From Albimonas sp051747505 (GTDB taxonomy: Bacteria; Pseudomonadota; Alphaproteobacteria; Rhodobacterales; Rhodobacteraceae), in the NCBI GenBank assembly GCA_051747505.1, contig JBNJGE010000017.1, forward strand, positions 1-28,704: a DNA stretch of 28,704 bases, given 5' to 3'. The translations under genes and the position numbers were made by a program. How positions within the stretch are numbered: the first letter of the stretch is position 1; the number at the start of each line of letters is the position of its first letter. Shown here piece after piece: positions 1-8,263 of this stretch. The notes under the pieces are model-generated. The model was not told the origin of the DNA. It saw only the letters and a program-made list of their open reading frames with translations, and searched no databases.

Positions 1-444
1 ACCCTGACCAGCCCCGATTTCGAGGACGAGGGCGACATCCCCGTCCGCTGCACCTGCGAGGGCGAGAACGCCTCGCCCGCCTTCCGCTGGTCCGGCGTGC
101 CGGAGGGAACCCGCGAGCTGCTGCTCACCTGCGAGGACCCCGACGCGCCCCGCGGAACCTTCCGCCACTGGGCCGTCTGGGGCATCCCGGCCGGGGAGAC
201 CGGCCTGCCCGCCGGCCTCGGCCCCTCGGCCGACCTGCGCCAGGCGGCCAACGATTTCGGCGAGACCGGCTATGGCGGCCCCTGCCCGCCGCGCCGGGAC
301 GCGCCGCATGGCTACGTCTTCCGTCTCGTCGCCCTCGACGCCGAGCTCGAGGCGCCCGACGGCGCGGATTTCGACGAGGTCGCCCGCCAGGCGCGCGAAC
401 GGGAGATCGAGTCGGTCGAGCTGATCGGGTATTTCGGACGATGA
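1..444 (+). CDS. YbhB/YbcL family (PEBP, Raf-kinase-inhibitor-like) protein, 5' partial
   Basis: The reading frame is open from the first base of the window, so the start codon lies to the left; 147 codons are visible. The protein shows the phosphatidylethanolamine-binding-protein fold signatures of the bacterial YbhB/YbcL family: an N-terminal SPDFEDEGDIP segment, the ENASPAFRWSGVPEGT segment, the ligand-pocket core CEDPDAPRGTFRHWAVWGIP, and GGPCPPRRDAPHGYVFRL near the C-terminus. Family members are small soluble proteins that bind phospho-ligands; the role of most bacterial ones is unknown. The stop codon overlaps the start of the next gene (ATGA at 441-444), so the two are probably co-translated. 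The family call is firm; no specific substrate can be inferred. Confidence 0.9.
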   Translation, partial: TLTSPDFEDEGDIPVRCTCEGENASPAFRWSGVPEGTRELLLTCEDPDAPRGTFRHWAVWGIPAGETGLPAGLGPSADLRQAANDFGETGYGGPCPPRRDAPHGYVFRLVALDAELEAPDGADFDEVARQAREREIESVELIGYFGR

Positions 445-1091
445 GCGCGCAGGCGACCCGCCGCGAGCCCGCCATCGGGGAGAAGGCCCTGCCGGGCATC
501 CTCACGCTCCCCGACCCCGCGCGCGGGCTGGTGATCTTCGCCCATGGCAGCGGCAGCGGGCGCCTCAGCCCCCGCAACACCTACGTGGCCGAAGAGCTCA
601 ACGCCCGGGGCTTTGCCACCCTGCTCTTCGACCTGCTGACCGAGGACGAGGCCGCCGACCGGCGCAACGTCTTCGACATCGGCCTGCTCGCCCGCCGGCT
701 GGTCGAGGCGATCGACTGGGCCGCCGAGCAGCCCGACCTCGCCTCCCTGCCGCTGGGCCTGTTCGGCGCCAGCACCGGCGCGGCCGCCGCCCTGGCCGCC
801 GCCGCCCGCGCGCCCGAGCGGGTCGCGGCCGTCGTCTCCCGCGGTGGCCGTCCGGACCTCGCCGGCCCGGCCCTGCCCCGCCTGCGCGCCCCGGTCCTGC
901 TGATCGTCGGCGGCTCCGACACCCAGGTGCTGGAGCTCAACCGAGAGGCGCAGGCGCAGCTCTCCGCCCCCTCCGACCTGCGGATCGTGCCCGGCGCCAC
1001 GCACCTCTTCGAGGAGCCCGGCGCGCTGGAGCAGGTCGTCGCGCTCGCCGGCGACTGGTTCGAGGCCCACGCGCCGCCGCCGGCCGCCTGA
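441..1091 (+). CDS. Dienelactone-hydrolase-like alpha/beta hydrolase
   Basis: A 216-residue single-domain alpha/beta hydrolase. A complete putative triad is visible: nucleophile Ser111 in FGASTGAAAA, Asp160 in VGGSDTQV and His188 in GATHLFEEPG; the oxyanion loop is HGSGSG (residues 35-40). The length and the GATHLFEEPG ending match the short dienelactone-hydrolase family proteins that often lie near phosphoribosyltransferase or stress genes. The nucleophile is Ser rather than the Cys of true dienelactone hydrolases, so the substrate is unknown and true dienelactone hydrolysis is unlikely. The start ATG overlaps the stop of the PEBP gene by 4 nt. It converges with the DUF2267 gene with only 3 nt between the stop codons. 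Confidence 0.85.
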   Translation: MSAQATRREPAIGEKALPGILTLPDPARGLVIFAHGSGSGRLSPRNTYVAEELNARGFATLLFDLLTEDEAADRRNVFDIGLLARRLVEAIDWAAEQPDLASLPLGLFGASTGAAAALAAAARAPERVAAVVSRGGRPDLAGPALPRLRAPVLLIVGGSDTQVLELNREAQAQLSAPSDLRIVPGATHLFEEPGALEQVVALAGDWFEAHAPPPAA

Positions 1092-1094
1092 GGC

Positions 1095-1532
1095 CTACTC
1101 CTCGAACTCGTCGAACAGCCCGCGCAGCTCCTCGGGCAGGCAGCGGCGCACATCCTCCATCTCGCCGCCCGTGACATGGCGCTGGAGCACCTGCAGCGCC
1201 TCGCGGAACCCGATCTCGGCGTCAAAGCCCGGATCCTGCGAGAAGGCCTCCTTGAGTGGGGCCAGGAACTCCTCGGGCCGGCGCACCGTGTTGGGCACGG
1301 CTGAGGGGCGCCAGCCCTCGTAGAAAACCCCGCGCAGCAGCATCGGCAGCTGGGCGGCGAGATCCGCGGCCTCCTGCACTGACAGCCGGTCGCGCAGGAT
1401 ATGCAGGCTAACGCGCAGCAGGCGATAGGCGGCGGCGCGGTCCTCCCATCCCATGCGGCCCTCGATCTCGTGCAGCCAGGCGTTGGTCAGGTGCAGCGTC
1501 TCGTCGAAACTCTTCAGTCCCGTCGTCGTCAT
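1095..1532 (-). CDS. DUF2267 domain protein
   Basis: A 145-residue acidic soluble protein. The N-terminal segment around NAWLHEIEGRMGWEDRAAAY, the LSVQEAADLAAQLPMLLRGVFYEGW stretch (residues about 50-74) and the C-terminal LPEELRGLF motif are hallmarks of DUF2267. The family is helical, often found in stress or general-protection loci, and has no established biochemical function. The gene is transcribed away from the hibernation-factor-like gene at 1682, sharing a 149-bp intergenic region that contains an FNR-like half palindrome. The C-terminus is very acidic (FDEFEE). No membrane segment or signal peptide is seen. Confidence 0.85.
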   Translation of the reverse strand: MTTTGLKSFDETLHLTNAWLHEIEGRMGWEDRAAAYRLLRVSLHILRDRLSVQEAADLAAQLPMLLRGVFYEGWRPSAVPNTVRRPEEFLAPLKEAFSQDPGFDAEIGFREALQVLQRHVTGGEMEDVRRCLPEELRGLFDEFEE

Positions 1533-1604
1533 CGGCGCGCTCCACGGCTCGGGGCTTCGCGTCCCCTCCGCGAGAAATCCTGCCCCGCCGCGGCCGCCCC
1601 GGCG

Positions 1605-1618
1605 ATGACCAAGATCAA
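1605..1618. promoter_or_regulatory. Candidate FNR/Dnr/NnrR-type box upstream of the hibernation-factor gene
   Basis: The 14-bp ATGAC-N4-ATCAA matches the FNR/CRP-family consensus TTGAT-N4-ATCAA at 8 of 10 conserved positions, with a perfect right half. Its centre is about 70 nt upstream of the start codon at 1682, close to the spacing seen in front of nosR and the octaheme gene. It would fit induction of the ribosome-associated protein under low oxygen. It is a single imperfect match and could be chance. Confidence 0.3.
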
Positions 1619-1681
1619 CGCCGCGCCCGCCGCAGGCGGTAGGATCGGGCCCGGTTGCAGCTCGGAGAACGCGAGGACGCC

Positions 1682-2269
1682 ATGGATCATCCCGCCGAGA
1701 TCACCTTTCACGACATGCCCCACTCCGAGAAGGCGGAGGCGCAGGTCCTCCACCGCATCGAGCGGCTGGAGACGCTGGTCGGCCGGCTCGTCAGCTGCCG
1801 CGTCTCCGTCAACGCCCCCCATCAGCACCACCGCAAGGGCAACCATTACGAAGTGCGGGTGGAGGCGCGCGGCCCCTCCTCCGTCTTCATGGTGGACCGG
1901 CAGCCGGGCGACGTGAACGCGCATGAGGACCTCAACGTCGCCATCCGCGACGCCTTCGACGCCATCGAGCGCCAGGCCAAGAAATGGAAGGAGACCCATA
2001 CCGGCCGCCCGACGGCCCATGCCGAACCCCTGCACGGCCGCGTCGCCGATCTGCGCCGCGCCGAGGACTCCGGCCAGATCGCGCTCAGCGACGGGCGGAT
2101 GGTCTATTTCCACCGCAACGCCGTCGGCGGCGAGGGCTACGATTCGCTGCAGGAGGGCTCGGCGGTCGAGATCGCCCTCGACCCCGGCGAGGACAGCGAG
2201 CTGGGCCCGCATGCCAGCTTCGTGCGCCCGGTCTCCGAGCCGCGCCTGGGCGAGCCCCCGAGCCGCTGA
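1682..2269 (+). CDS. HPF/RaiA-like ribosome-associated protein with a cold-shock-like C-terminal domain
   Basis: A 195-residue protein. Residues about 4-105 resemble the S30AE/HPF-RaiA fold (EITFHDMPHSEKAEAQVLHR, NHYEVRVEARGP, EDLNVAIRDAFDAIERQAKK), which binds the small ribosomal subunit and inactivates ribosomes in stationary phase or starvation. Residues about 117-184 resemble a cold-shock/OB domain: HGRVADLR, then GQIALSDGRMVYFHRNAV, then YDSLQEGSAVEI. This tail replaces the usual dimerising S30EA C-terminal domain of long HPF. ATG 1682 is preferred over TTG 1655 because a GAGG ribosome-binding site ends 5 nt before it and the family start matches. An FNR-like palindrome upstream suggests control by oxygen or nitrogen oxides. 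The overall family is clear; the function is inferred. Confidence 0.82.
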   Translation: MDHPAEITFHDMPHSEKAEAQVLHRIERLETLVGRLVSCRVSVNAPHQHHRKGNHYEVRVEARGPSSVFMVDRQPGDVNAHEDLNVAIRDAFDAIERQAKKWKETHTGRPTAHAEPLHGRVADLRRAEDSGQIALSDGRMVYFHRNAVGGEGYDSLQEGSAVEIALDPGEDSELGPHASFVRPVSEPRLGEPPSR

Positions 2270-2279
2270 GCGGCGCGGC

Positions 2280-3380
2280 TCAGTCCGCCGCCGCGATCCA
2301 GTCGAGGATCAGCGGCCACAGCTCTCGCCGCGCGCGGCGGCCCGTAAGCAGCGCGACATGCGCCATTCCGGCCCCGCGCTCGCCCGGGAAGGCGATCAGT
2401 CGCCCCTGCCCCGCGGGCAGCGCGTCGAGGAAGGGCGAGACCGAGCCCGGCGGCGCCACGACGTCGTCGGCGCAGGCCGCCGCCAGGACCGGGACGCGCA
2501 CCCCCTGCGGGCCGGCCGTCGCGCCCCCGATGCGCAGCACGCCCCGGCCCAGCTCGTCGCGTCGGTAGAGCCGGTCGAGCACCTCCCGGAACAGCCGGGC
2601 GGAGAGGGGAACCTCCTCCATCGCCCAGCGCTCCGCGCGGATCAGCAGGCGCATCCCCTCCGGGTCGCCCATCGCCGCGGCCGCGTCGATCATCCGCGAC
2701 CAGACGAACCCGGCCGGAGAGGCGGCCGCCGCCGCCATCGAGGCCGCCGAGCCCGGCACCGCCTCGCCCTCGCGCAGGAACATCGGGGCCAGCGCCGAGA
2801 ACGCCGCCCCGAAGCGCCCCGCCTGCGGCCCGAAGCAGAGCGGCGCGCCGACCAGCCCCAGCCCGCCGATGCGCTCCGAATGCAGCGCGGCGTGGATCGC
2901 GGCCAGCGTGCCGCCCAGCGAATGCCCCAGCAGAACGGGCCGGGTTTCGCGTCCCCGGGCCGAGGCCAGCGCGTCGAGCGCCTCGCCCGGCGCCGTCCCG
3001 GCATACGCCTCGAGCCCGCCGCCCCGGTCGCCCGCCCGCGGGGGCTTCCAGTCCAGCAGGAAGACGTCGAAGCCGCGCCCGAGCATCGCGCGGATCGGGC
3101 TGACCGAGGGCGCGAGGTCCCAGATCCAGGGCCGCTTGATCGGGGCCGGGATCGCCAGAACCGCCGGCCCTTCGCCCCCGCCCGCATAGCGGCGCAGCCG
3201 CCAGCGCCGGCCTTCGGCGACGACCTTGAACGGCGTCTCCCGCACCCCGAAGCCGAACTGGTCGAGCAGCCGCCCCTGCCCGCGGCGCAGCGCGTCGAGC
3301 GCCACGAACATCGGGGCGGGAAAGGCCGGCCCCGCCGGCCACGTCCCCCGCCTTCCGCGCCTGTCTCCCCGCGACGCCAT
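2280..3380 (-). CDS. PhaC-like alpha/beta fold hydrolase
   Basis: A 366-residue protein with the overall plan of class I/III polyhydroxyalkanoate-synthase relatives: PAVLAIPAPIKRPWIWDL, then GFDVFLLDWKPP, then the nucleophile elbow LLGHSLGGTLAA. The elbow residue is Ser154, not the Cys of true PHA synthases, so an esterase or acyltransferase role is more likely than polymer synthesis. Candidate acid and base are Asp305/Asp306 (ACADDVVAPPGS) and His341 (GMAHVALL). The start at 3380 is chosen because a strong GGAGGG lies 4 nt upstream; the frame stays open further upstream, but that part is arginine-rich, lacks a ribosome-binding site and runs into the divergent gene's promoter. No signal peptide is present, so it is probably cytoplasmic or PHA-granule associated. 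Confidence 0.75.
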   Translation of the reverse strand: MASRGDRRGRRGTWPAGPAFPAPMFVALDALRRGQGRLLDQFGFGVRETPFKVVAEGRRWRLRRYAGGGEGPAVLAIPAPIKRPWIWDLAPSVSPIRAMLGRGFDVFLLDWKPPRAGDRGGGLEAYAGTAPGEALDALASARGRETRPVLLGHSLGGTLAAIHAALHSERIGGLGLVGAPLCFGPQAGRFGAAFSALAPMFLREGEAVPGSAASMAAAAASPAGFVWSRMIDAAAAMGDPEGMRLLIRAERWAMEEVPLSARLFREVLDRLYRRDELGRGVLRIGGATAGPQGVRVPVLAAACADDVVAPPGSVSPFLDALPAGQGRLIAFPGERGAGMAHVALLTGRRARRELWPLILDWIAAAD

Positions 3381-3555
3381 CGCGCCCTCCGCCGCCCGGC
3401 CTTCGCGCTCGAAGACCGCGCCCCCCGTCACGGAGTCTAGTCCCGATTCCGCCCGCGCGACAGCCGGCGCGACGGCGCTTGCGGAGCCGCCGGGCCGCGC
3501 CATCCCGCCAATTCGGGCGCTGCCGCCCGCGGCCGTTCGGGTGTATCCCGGACCC

Positions 3556-4569
3556 ATGCGCCCGCGATTCTTCCCCCGCCTGGTCAACGACCGCTTCGGC
3601 GACCCCGCCCTGTTCGTGAACGTCCTCAACGAGCGGCGGGCGATGCTGTTCGATCTCGGCGACATCTCCGCCCTGCCCGCGCGGGAGGTCCTGCGCCTGA
3701 CGGACGTCTTCGTCAGCCACACCCATATCGACCACTTCATCGGCTTCGACCATCTCCTGCGCCAGCTGGTGGGCCGCGAGGCGCGCCTGCGCCTCTACGG
3801 CCCCGAGGGCTTCCTCGACCGCGTCGCCGCCAAGCTCGACGCCTACACCTGGAACCTCACCCACCGCTTCGAGACCGAGCTGGAATTCGACGTCACCGAG
3901 ACCCGCGGAGAGGACGCGGGCCGCCGCGCCCGCTTCCGCTTCAAGGCCCGGTTCTCCCGCGAGGGCGAGGAGGCCGTCAGCCTGCCCGGCGGCCTCCTGC
4001 GCGAGGAGCCCTCCCTGCGCCTGCGCTTCGCCCGGCTCGACCACCGCACCCCCTGCCTCGCCTTCGCGCTGGAGGAGGCGCGGCACGTCAATGTCTGGCG
4101 CAACCGGCTGGCGGAGATGGGCCTCGCCCCCGGCCCCTGGCTCGCGGAGCTGAAGGCCGCCATCCATGCCGACCGGCCCGACGACACGCCCATCCGCGCC
4201 GACGGCCGCACGCTCCCCCTGGGCCTGCTGCGCGCCCGGGTGGTCTCCGAGACCCCCGGCCAGAAGCTCGCCTATGTGGTCGACGCCGCCCCGACCGAGG
4301 CCAACGCCCGGCGCGTCGAGACGCTGGCCCGCGGCGCCGACCTCCTTTTCATCGAGGCTCCCTTCGAGAAGGCCGAGGCCGCCCGCGCCGCCGACCGCGC
4401 CCACCTCACCGCCGCCCATGCCGGAACCCTGGCCCGGCGGGCGGGGGCCGTGCGGCTGGAGCCCTTCCACTTCTCGCCTCGCCATGCCGGCCGGGAGGCC
4501 GAGCTCATGGCCGAGGTCTTCGCCGCCTTCCGCGGGGCCCCCGGCGCAGGGGCCGAGTTCCTCCCCTGA
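3556..4569 (+). CDS. Metallo-beta-lactamase fold hydrolase, ribonuclease-Z-like
   Basis: A 337-residue MBL-fold protein. The zinc motif SHTHIDHFIGFDHLL (His55, His57, Asp59, His60) is intact. Later motifs typical of the ribonuclease Z/ELAC branch are present: LDHRTPCLAFALEE, the metal-bridging Asp in LAYVVDAAPT, and the HFSPRHAG motif near the end. RNase Z matures tRNA 3' ends, but alphaproteobacterial homologues of this size are often annotated only as RNase-Z-like, so the substrate is not certain. The start ATG follows a 175-bp region shared with the divergent PhaC-like gene. It converges with the GMC oxidoreductase gene with 12 nt between stop codons. The usual exosite arm is not obvious by eye. 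Confidence 0.8.
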   Translation: MRPRFFPRLVNDRFGDPALFVNVLNERRAMLFDLGDISALPAREVLRLTDVFVSHTHIDHFIGFDHLLRQLVGREARLRLYGPEGFLDRVAAKLDAYTWNLTHRFETELEFDVTETRGEDAGRRARFRFKARFSREGEEAVSLPGGLLREEPSLRLRFARLDHRTPCLAFALEEARHVNVWRNRLAEMGLAPGPWLAELKAAIHADRPDDTPIRADGRTLPLGLLRARVVSETPGQKLAYVVDAAPTEANARRVETLARGADLLFIEAPFEKAEAARAADRAHLTAAHAGTLARRAGAVRLEPFHFSPRHAGREAELMAEVFAAFRGAPGAGAEFLP

Positions 4570-4581
4570 CCGGCGCGGCCC

Positions 4582-6183
4582 TCAGCCCGCGCGCATCTCC
4601 GCCGCGATCCTCTCGGCCATCATCACCACCGGCGCGTTGGTGTTGCCCCCGACCAGCCGGGGCATCAGGGAGGCGTCGGCCACGCGCAGCCCCTCCAGCC
4701 CCCGCACCCGGCCCTGCGTGTCCGTCACGGCGTAGTCGTCCGTCCCCATCCGGCAGGTCCCGACCGGGTGATAGATCGTGTCCGCCCGCGCGCGGATATC
4801 GGCCTCCAGCGCCGCGTCGCTCCCGTCATGGGGATAGAGCCGCGCGCCCCGCCAGGGCGCGAGCGGGGCGCCGTCCAGGATCGCCTCCATCCGCCGGGCC
4901 CCGCGCATCAGCAGCTCCAGGTCCCGCGGATCGGAGAGATAGCCGGGATCGATGCGCGGCGGATCGCCGGCCCGGGCGCTGCGCAGCCCCACCCGCCCGC
5001 GGCTGAAGGGGCGCAGCACGCAGACATGGCAGGAGAAGCCGGGAGACAGGTGCAGCCTGCGATTGTGATCATCCACGATGCCCACGACGAAATGCAGCTG
5101 CAGGTCCGGCCGCTCCGCCTCCGGCGAAGAGCGCAGGAAGGCCCCCGCCTCGGCATAGGGGGTGGCGAACAGCCCCGTCCCGTCGCGCCGCCAGCGCAGC
5201 GCCGCGCGCCCCAGCCGCAGCAGTCCGCCCGGGTTCAGCCCCACCACGTCGTCGCGGTCCGAGCGCCAGGAGACCACGTAATCCAGATGATCCTGCAGAT
5301 CGCGCCCCACCCCGGGCGCCGCCAGCACCGGCGCGATCCCCTGGGCGCGCAGCTCCTCCTCCGGCCCGACGCCGGACAGCATCAGGAGCTGCGGCGTATG
5401 GAACGCCCCCGCGCAGAGCACCACCTCCCGCCGCGCTCTCGCCTGCAGCCGCCGCCCCCGCCGGCGCAGCGCCACCCCGGCCGCGCGTCGCCCCTCGAAC
5501 AGCACCCGCTCCGCCCGCGCGCGGGTCAGCACGGTCAGGTTCGGCCGGTCCATGACATCGAAGAGATAGCCGGAGGCGACGGAGCATCGCTCCCCCTTGC
5601 GCGCCCCCCGCCAGTGCTGCGTGACCTGGAACAGCCCCGCCCCCTCCTGCCGCGGCCCGTTGAAATCAAGGTTGCGCGGGATCTGCGCCTGCTCGGCCGC
5701 CTGCAGGAAGGCCTCGCAGATCGGGCGCGGCTCCGACTGGTCGGCGACCTGCAGCGGCCCGTCCGCGCCGTGCAGCGCGTCCGCCCCGCGCATGTTGCCC
5801 TCCGCCTTGCGGAAGAAGGGCAGCACGCTCTCCCAGTCCCAGCCCTGGCAGCCCAGCGCCGCCCATTCGTCGTAGTCGCGCGGATGGCCGCGCGTGTAGA
5901 GCATGGCGTTGATGGCGCTGGACCCGCCCAGCCCGCGGCCGCGGGGCTGAAAGCCCCGCCGCCCGTTCAGCCCCGGCTGCGGCTCGGTGCGCAGCGCCCA
6001 GTTGTTGATCCTCGGCCGGCCGGAGATGGTCGCCGCCATCAGCGCCGGCGCCCGCACGAACAGGCCCCGCCCGCCTCCGCCGGCCTCCACCAGGCAGACC
6101 GAGACCTCCGGGTCCTCGCTCAGCCGCGCGGCCAGCACCGATCCGGCCGAGCCGCCCCCGACGATCACGTAGTCGAACTCCAT
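4582..6183 (-). CDS. GMC family FAD-dependent oxidoreductase (choline/alcohol dehydrogenase-like)
   Basis: A 533-residue enzyme of the glucose-methanol-choline family, full length for the family. The N-terminal ADP-binding motif GGGSAGSVLAARL (residues 9-21) is followed by the GMC signatures GRGLGGSSAINAMLYTRG (82-99) and AGAFHTPQLLMLSGVGP (258-274). The catalytic His472 lies in YHPVGTCRMG and the second catalytic position is Asn514 in GGNTNAPVVMM. Such enzymes oxidise alcohols to aldehydes and pass electrons to the membrane quinone pool. Choline dehydrogenase is one possibility, but there are no betaine genes nearby, so a general alcohol dehydrogenase of the AlkJ/BetA type is the safer call. 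A GGGAGGG precedes the ATG at 6183. It lies 58 nt downstream of ligA on the same strand. Confidence 0.88.
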   Translation of the reverse strand: MEFDYVIVGGGSAGSVLAARLSEDPEVSVCLVEAGGGGRGLFVRAPALMAATISGRPRINNWALRTEPQPGLNGRRGFQPRGRGLGGSSAINAMLYTRGHPRDYDEWAALGCQGWDWESVLPFFRKAEGNMRGADALHGADGPLQVADQSEPRPICEAFLQAAEQAQIPRNLDFNGPRQEGAGLFQVTQHWRGARKGERCSVASGYLFDVMDRPNLTVLTRARAERVLFEGRRAAGVALRRRGRRLQARARREVVLCAGAFHTPQLLMLSGVGPEEELRAQGIAPVLAAPGVGRDLQDHLDYVVSWRSDRDDVVGLNPGGLLRLGRAALRWRRDGTGLFATPYAEAGAFLRSSPEAERPDLQLHFVVGIVDDHNRRLHLSPGFSCHVCVLRPFSRGRVGLRSARAGDPPRIDPGYLSDPRDLELLMRGARRMEAILDGAPLAPWRGARLYPHDGSDAALEADIRARADTIYHPVGTCRMGTDDYAVTDTQGRVRGLEGLRVADASLMPRLVGGNTNAPVVMMAERIAAEMRAG

Positions 6184-6241
6184 CGCGCGCCCTCCCCGCC
6201 GCCAGACTGGCGCCGGCGCCGCGCGCCGCCAAGCCCGCCGC

Positions 6242-8254
6242 TCAGTCCAGCATCCGCCGGAAGCCGGCCTCGTCCAGCACCTCCACCCCGCGCGCCTTCG
6301 CGTCGTCCAGCTTGCTCCCCGGGTCCTCCCCGGCGACGATATAATCGGTCTCCCCGCTGACCGAGGAGGTCGCCCGCCCCCCGCGCCGCTCCACCTCGCG
6401 CTCGGCCTCCTCGCGCGTCCAGCCCTCCAGCGCGCCCGTGAAGACGAAGGTCTTCCCCTCCAGCGGCCTGGCGCCGGAGATGTCCATCGCTGCGGGTTTC
6501 ACGCCCGCCTCGCGCAGCCGCTCCAGCACCTCCCGGTTGCGCTCGGAGGCGAAGAACTCCGCCACCCGCCCCGCGATCTCCGGCCCGATCTCCGGCACGG
6601 CCTCCAGCCGCTCCGCGTCCGCCTCCGCCAGCGCCTCCAGCGACCCGAACTCCATGGCCAGCACCCGGGCGTAGCGCGCCCCCACATGCCGGATGCCAAG
6701 CGCGTAGAGGAAGCGATCCAGCGGCGGGCGCCTGCTCCCCTGAATGGCCTCGCGCAGGTTGCGCGCCGCGACCTCGCCGAAGCCCTCCAGCGCGCGCAGA
6801 TCGTCCTCCGTCAGCGCGTAGAGATCGGCGAGATCGGAGACGAGACCGGCCTCGATCAGCTGCTCGGCCGTGCGTTCCCCCAGCCCGTCGATATCCATGG
6901 CCTCGCGCCCGCCGTAATGGGTCAGATGGCCCTTGAGCTGCGCCGGGCAGCCGATCCCCGCCGGGCACAGCCAGTAGGCGCCCTCCTTCACCGCGCGCGT
7001 GCCGCAGACCGGGCATTCCTCGGGCATCTCGAAGGGCGCCGCCCGCTCGACACCCGGCTTTTTCACCCGCTCCACCACCTCCGGGATCACGTCGCCCGCG
7101 CGCTTGACGCGCACCGTGTCGCCCACCCGCAGGTCCAGCCGCGCCACCTCGCCGGCGTTGTGCAGCGTGGCGCGGGAGACCGTCACGCCCCCCACATCCA
7201 CCGGGTCCAGCAGCGCCACCGGCGTCAGGATCCCCGTCCGCCCCACCTGCACCACGATGTCCCGGATCCGCGTGACCTCCTGGCGCGGCGGGAACTTCCA
7301 GGCGATGGCCCAGCGCGGGCTGCGAGCGCGCGCGCCCAGCTTCCGCCGCGCCGCCAGGTCGTCGAGCTTCAGCACGATCCCGTCGATCTCGTAGTCGAGC
7401 TCGTCGCGCTCCTCCAGCAACCTCTCATGCGCCCTGCGCGCCGCCTCGAAGCCCTCGACGCGCCGGTTGAGCTCGTTGGTCGGAAACCCCCAGTCCCGGA
7501 AGCGCGAGAGCATCTCCCAGTGGGAGGCGCCCCCGGCCTCCTCCGGCGCCAGCAGCTCGTAGACATAGAGGTCCAGCGGCGCCTCCGCGACCTTGCGCGA
7601 CTCCAGCCGCCGGACCATGCCCGCCGCGGCGTTGCGGGGGTTGGCGAAAGCCTCCTCGCCGCGCTCCACCCGCCTGCGGTTGACCGCCTCGAAGCCCGAC
7701 TTGCGCAGGAACACCTCGCCGCGCACCGACAGCCTTTCGGGCGCCTCCCCCTGCAGGCGCAGCGGCAGCGCGCCGATGGTGGCGAGGTTGTCCGTCACCT
7801 CCTCGCCCTGGCGCCCGTCCCCGCGCGTCACGCCGCGGGCGAAGACGCCCTCCTCGTAGACCAGCTCCACCGACAGCCCGTCAAACTTGGGCTCCATGAC
7901 CAGCCGGCAACGCTCCCCCACCTCCCGGTCCAGCATGTCGAGAAAGCGCTTCACCTCCTCCGCTTCGTGCACCGCGTCGAGGCTGAGCATGGGCGCGGCG
8001 TGCTCCACCGCCGCATGCGCGTCCGCCGGCGGCGCCCCGACCCGGCGCGTCGGGCTGTCCGGCGCGGCGAGGTCGGGAAACCGCGCCTCGATCGCATGCA
8101 GCCGCTCGAACAGCCGGTCATAGGCGGCGTCGGAGATCTCCGGCGCGGCCTTGACGTAATACAGATGGTCGTGACGCGAGATCTCCTCGCGCAGCTCCGC
8201 CGCATCCTTGCGCGCCGCCTCCTTCGACAGGTCCTCGACCGCCTTCCGGCCCAT
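6242..8254 (-). CDS. ligA: NAD-dependent DNA ligase LigA
   Basis: A 670-residue NAD+-dependent ligase that seals nicks during replication and repair. The domains appear in canonical order. The Ia domain holds HDHLYYV (residues 28-34) and DAAYDRLF (42-49). The adenylation domain has the catalytic Lys123 in EPKFDGLSVEL. The OB domain follows with LATIGALPL and VQVGRTGILTPVA. A four-cysteine zinc finger is seen (CPVCG, then CPAGIGCPAQ), then helix-hairpin-helix repeats (LEGFGEVAARNL, VPEIGPEIAGRV) and a C-terminal BRCT domain (PLEGKTFVFTGALEGWTREE). Everything needed for activity is present. Its GAGGGGG ribosome-binding site overlaps the end of polX, whose stop is 9 nt upstream, implying translational coupling. 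Confidence 0.96.
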   Translation of the reverse strand: MGRKAVEDLSKEAARKDAAELREEISRHDHLYYVKAAPEISDAAYDRLFERLHAIEARFPDLAAPDSPTRRVGAPPADAHAAVEHAAPMLSLDAVHEAEEVKRFLDMLDREVGERCRLVMEPKFDGLSVELVYEEGVFARGVTRGDGRQGEEVTDNLATIGALPLRLQGEAPERLSVRGEVFLRKSGFEAVNRRRVERGEEAFANPRNAAAGMVRRLESRKVAEAPLDLYVYELLAPEEAGGASHWEMLSRFRDWGFPTNELNRRVEGFEAARRAHERLLEERDELDYEIDGIVLKLDDLAARRKLGARARSPRWAIAWKFPPRQEVTRIRDIVVQVGRTGILTPVALLDPVDVGGVTVSRATLHNAGEVARLDLRVGDTVRVKRAGDVIPEVVERVKKPGVERAAPFEMPEECPVCGTRAVKEGAYWLCPAGIGCPAQLKGHLTHYGGREAMDIDGLGERTAEQLIEAGLVSDLADLYALTEDDLRALEGFGEVAARNLREAIQGSRRPPLDRFLYALGIRHVGARYARVLAMEFGSLEALAEADAERLEAVPEIGPEIAGRVAEFFASERNREVLERLREAGVKPAAMDISGARPLEGKTFVFTGALEGWTREEAEREVERRGGRATSSVSGETDYIVAGEDPGSKLDDAKARGVEVLDEAGFRRMLD

Positions 8255-8263
8255 CCCGCCCCC

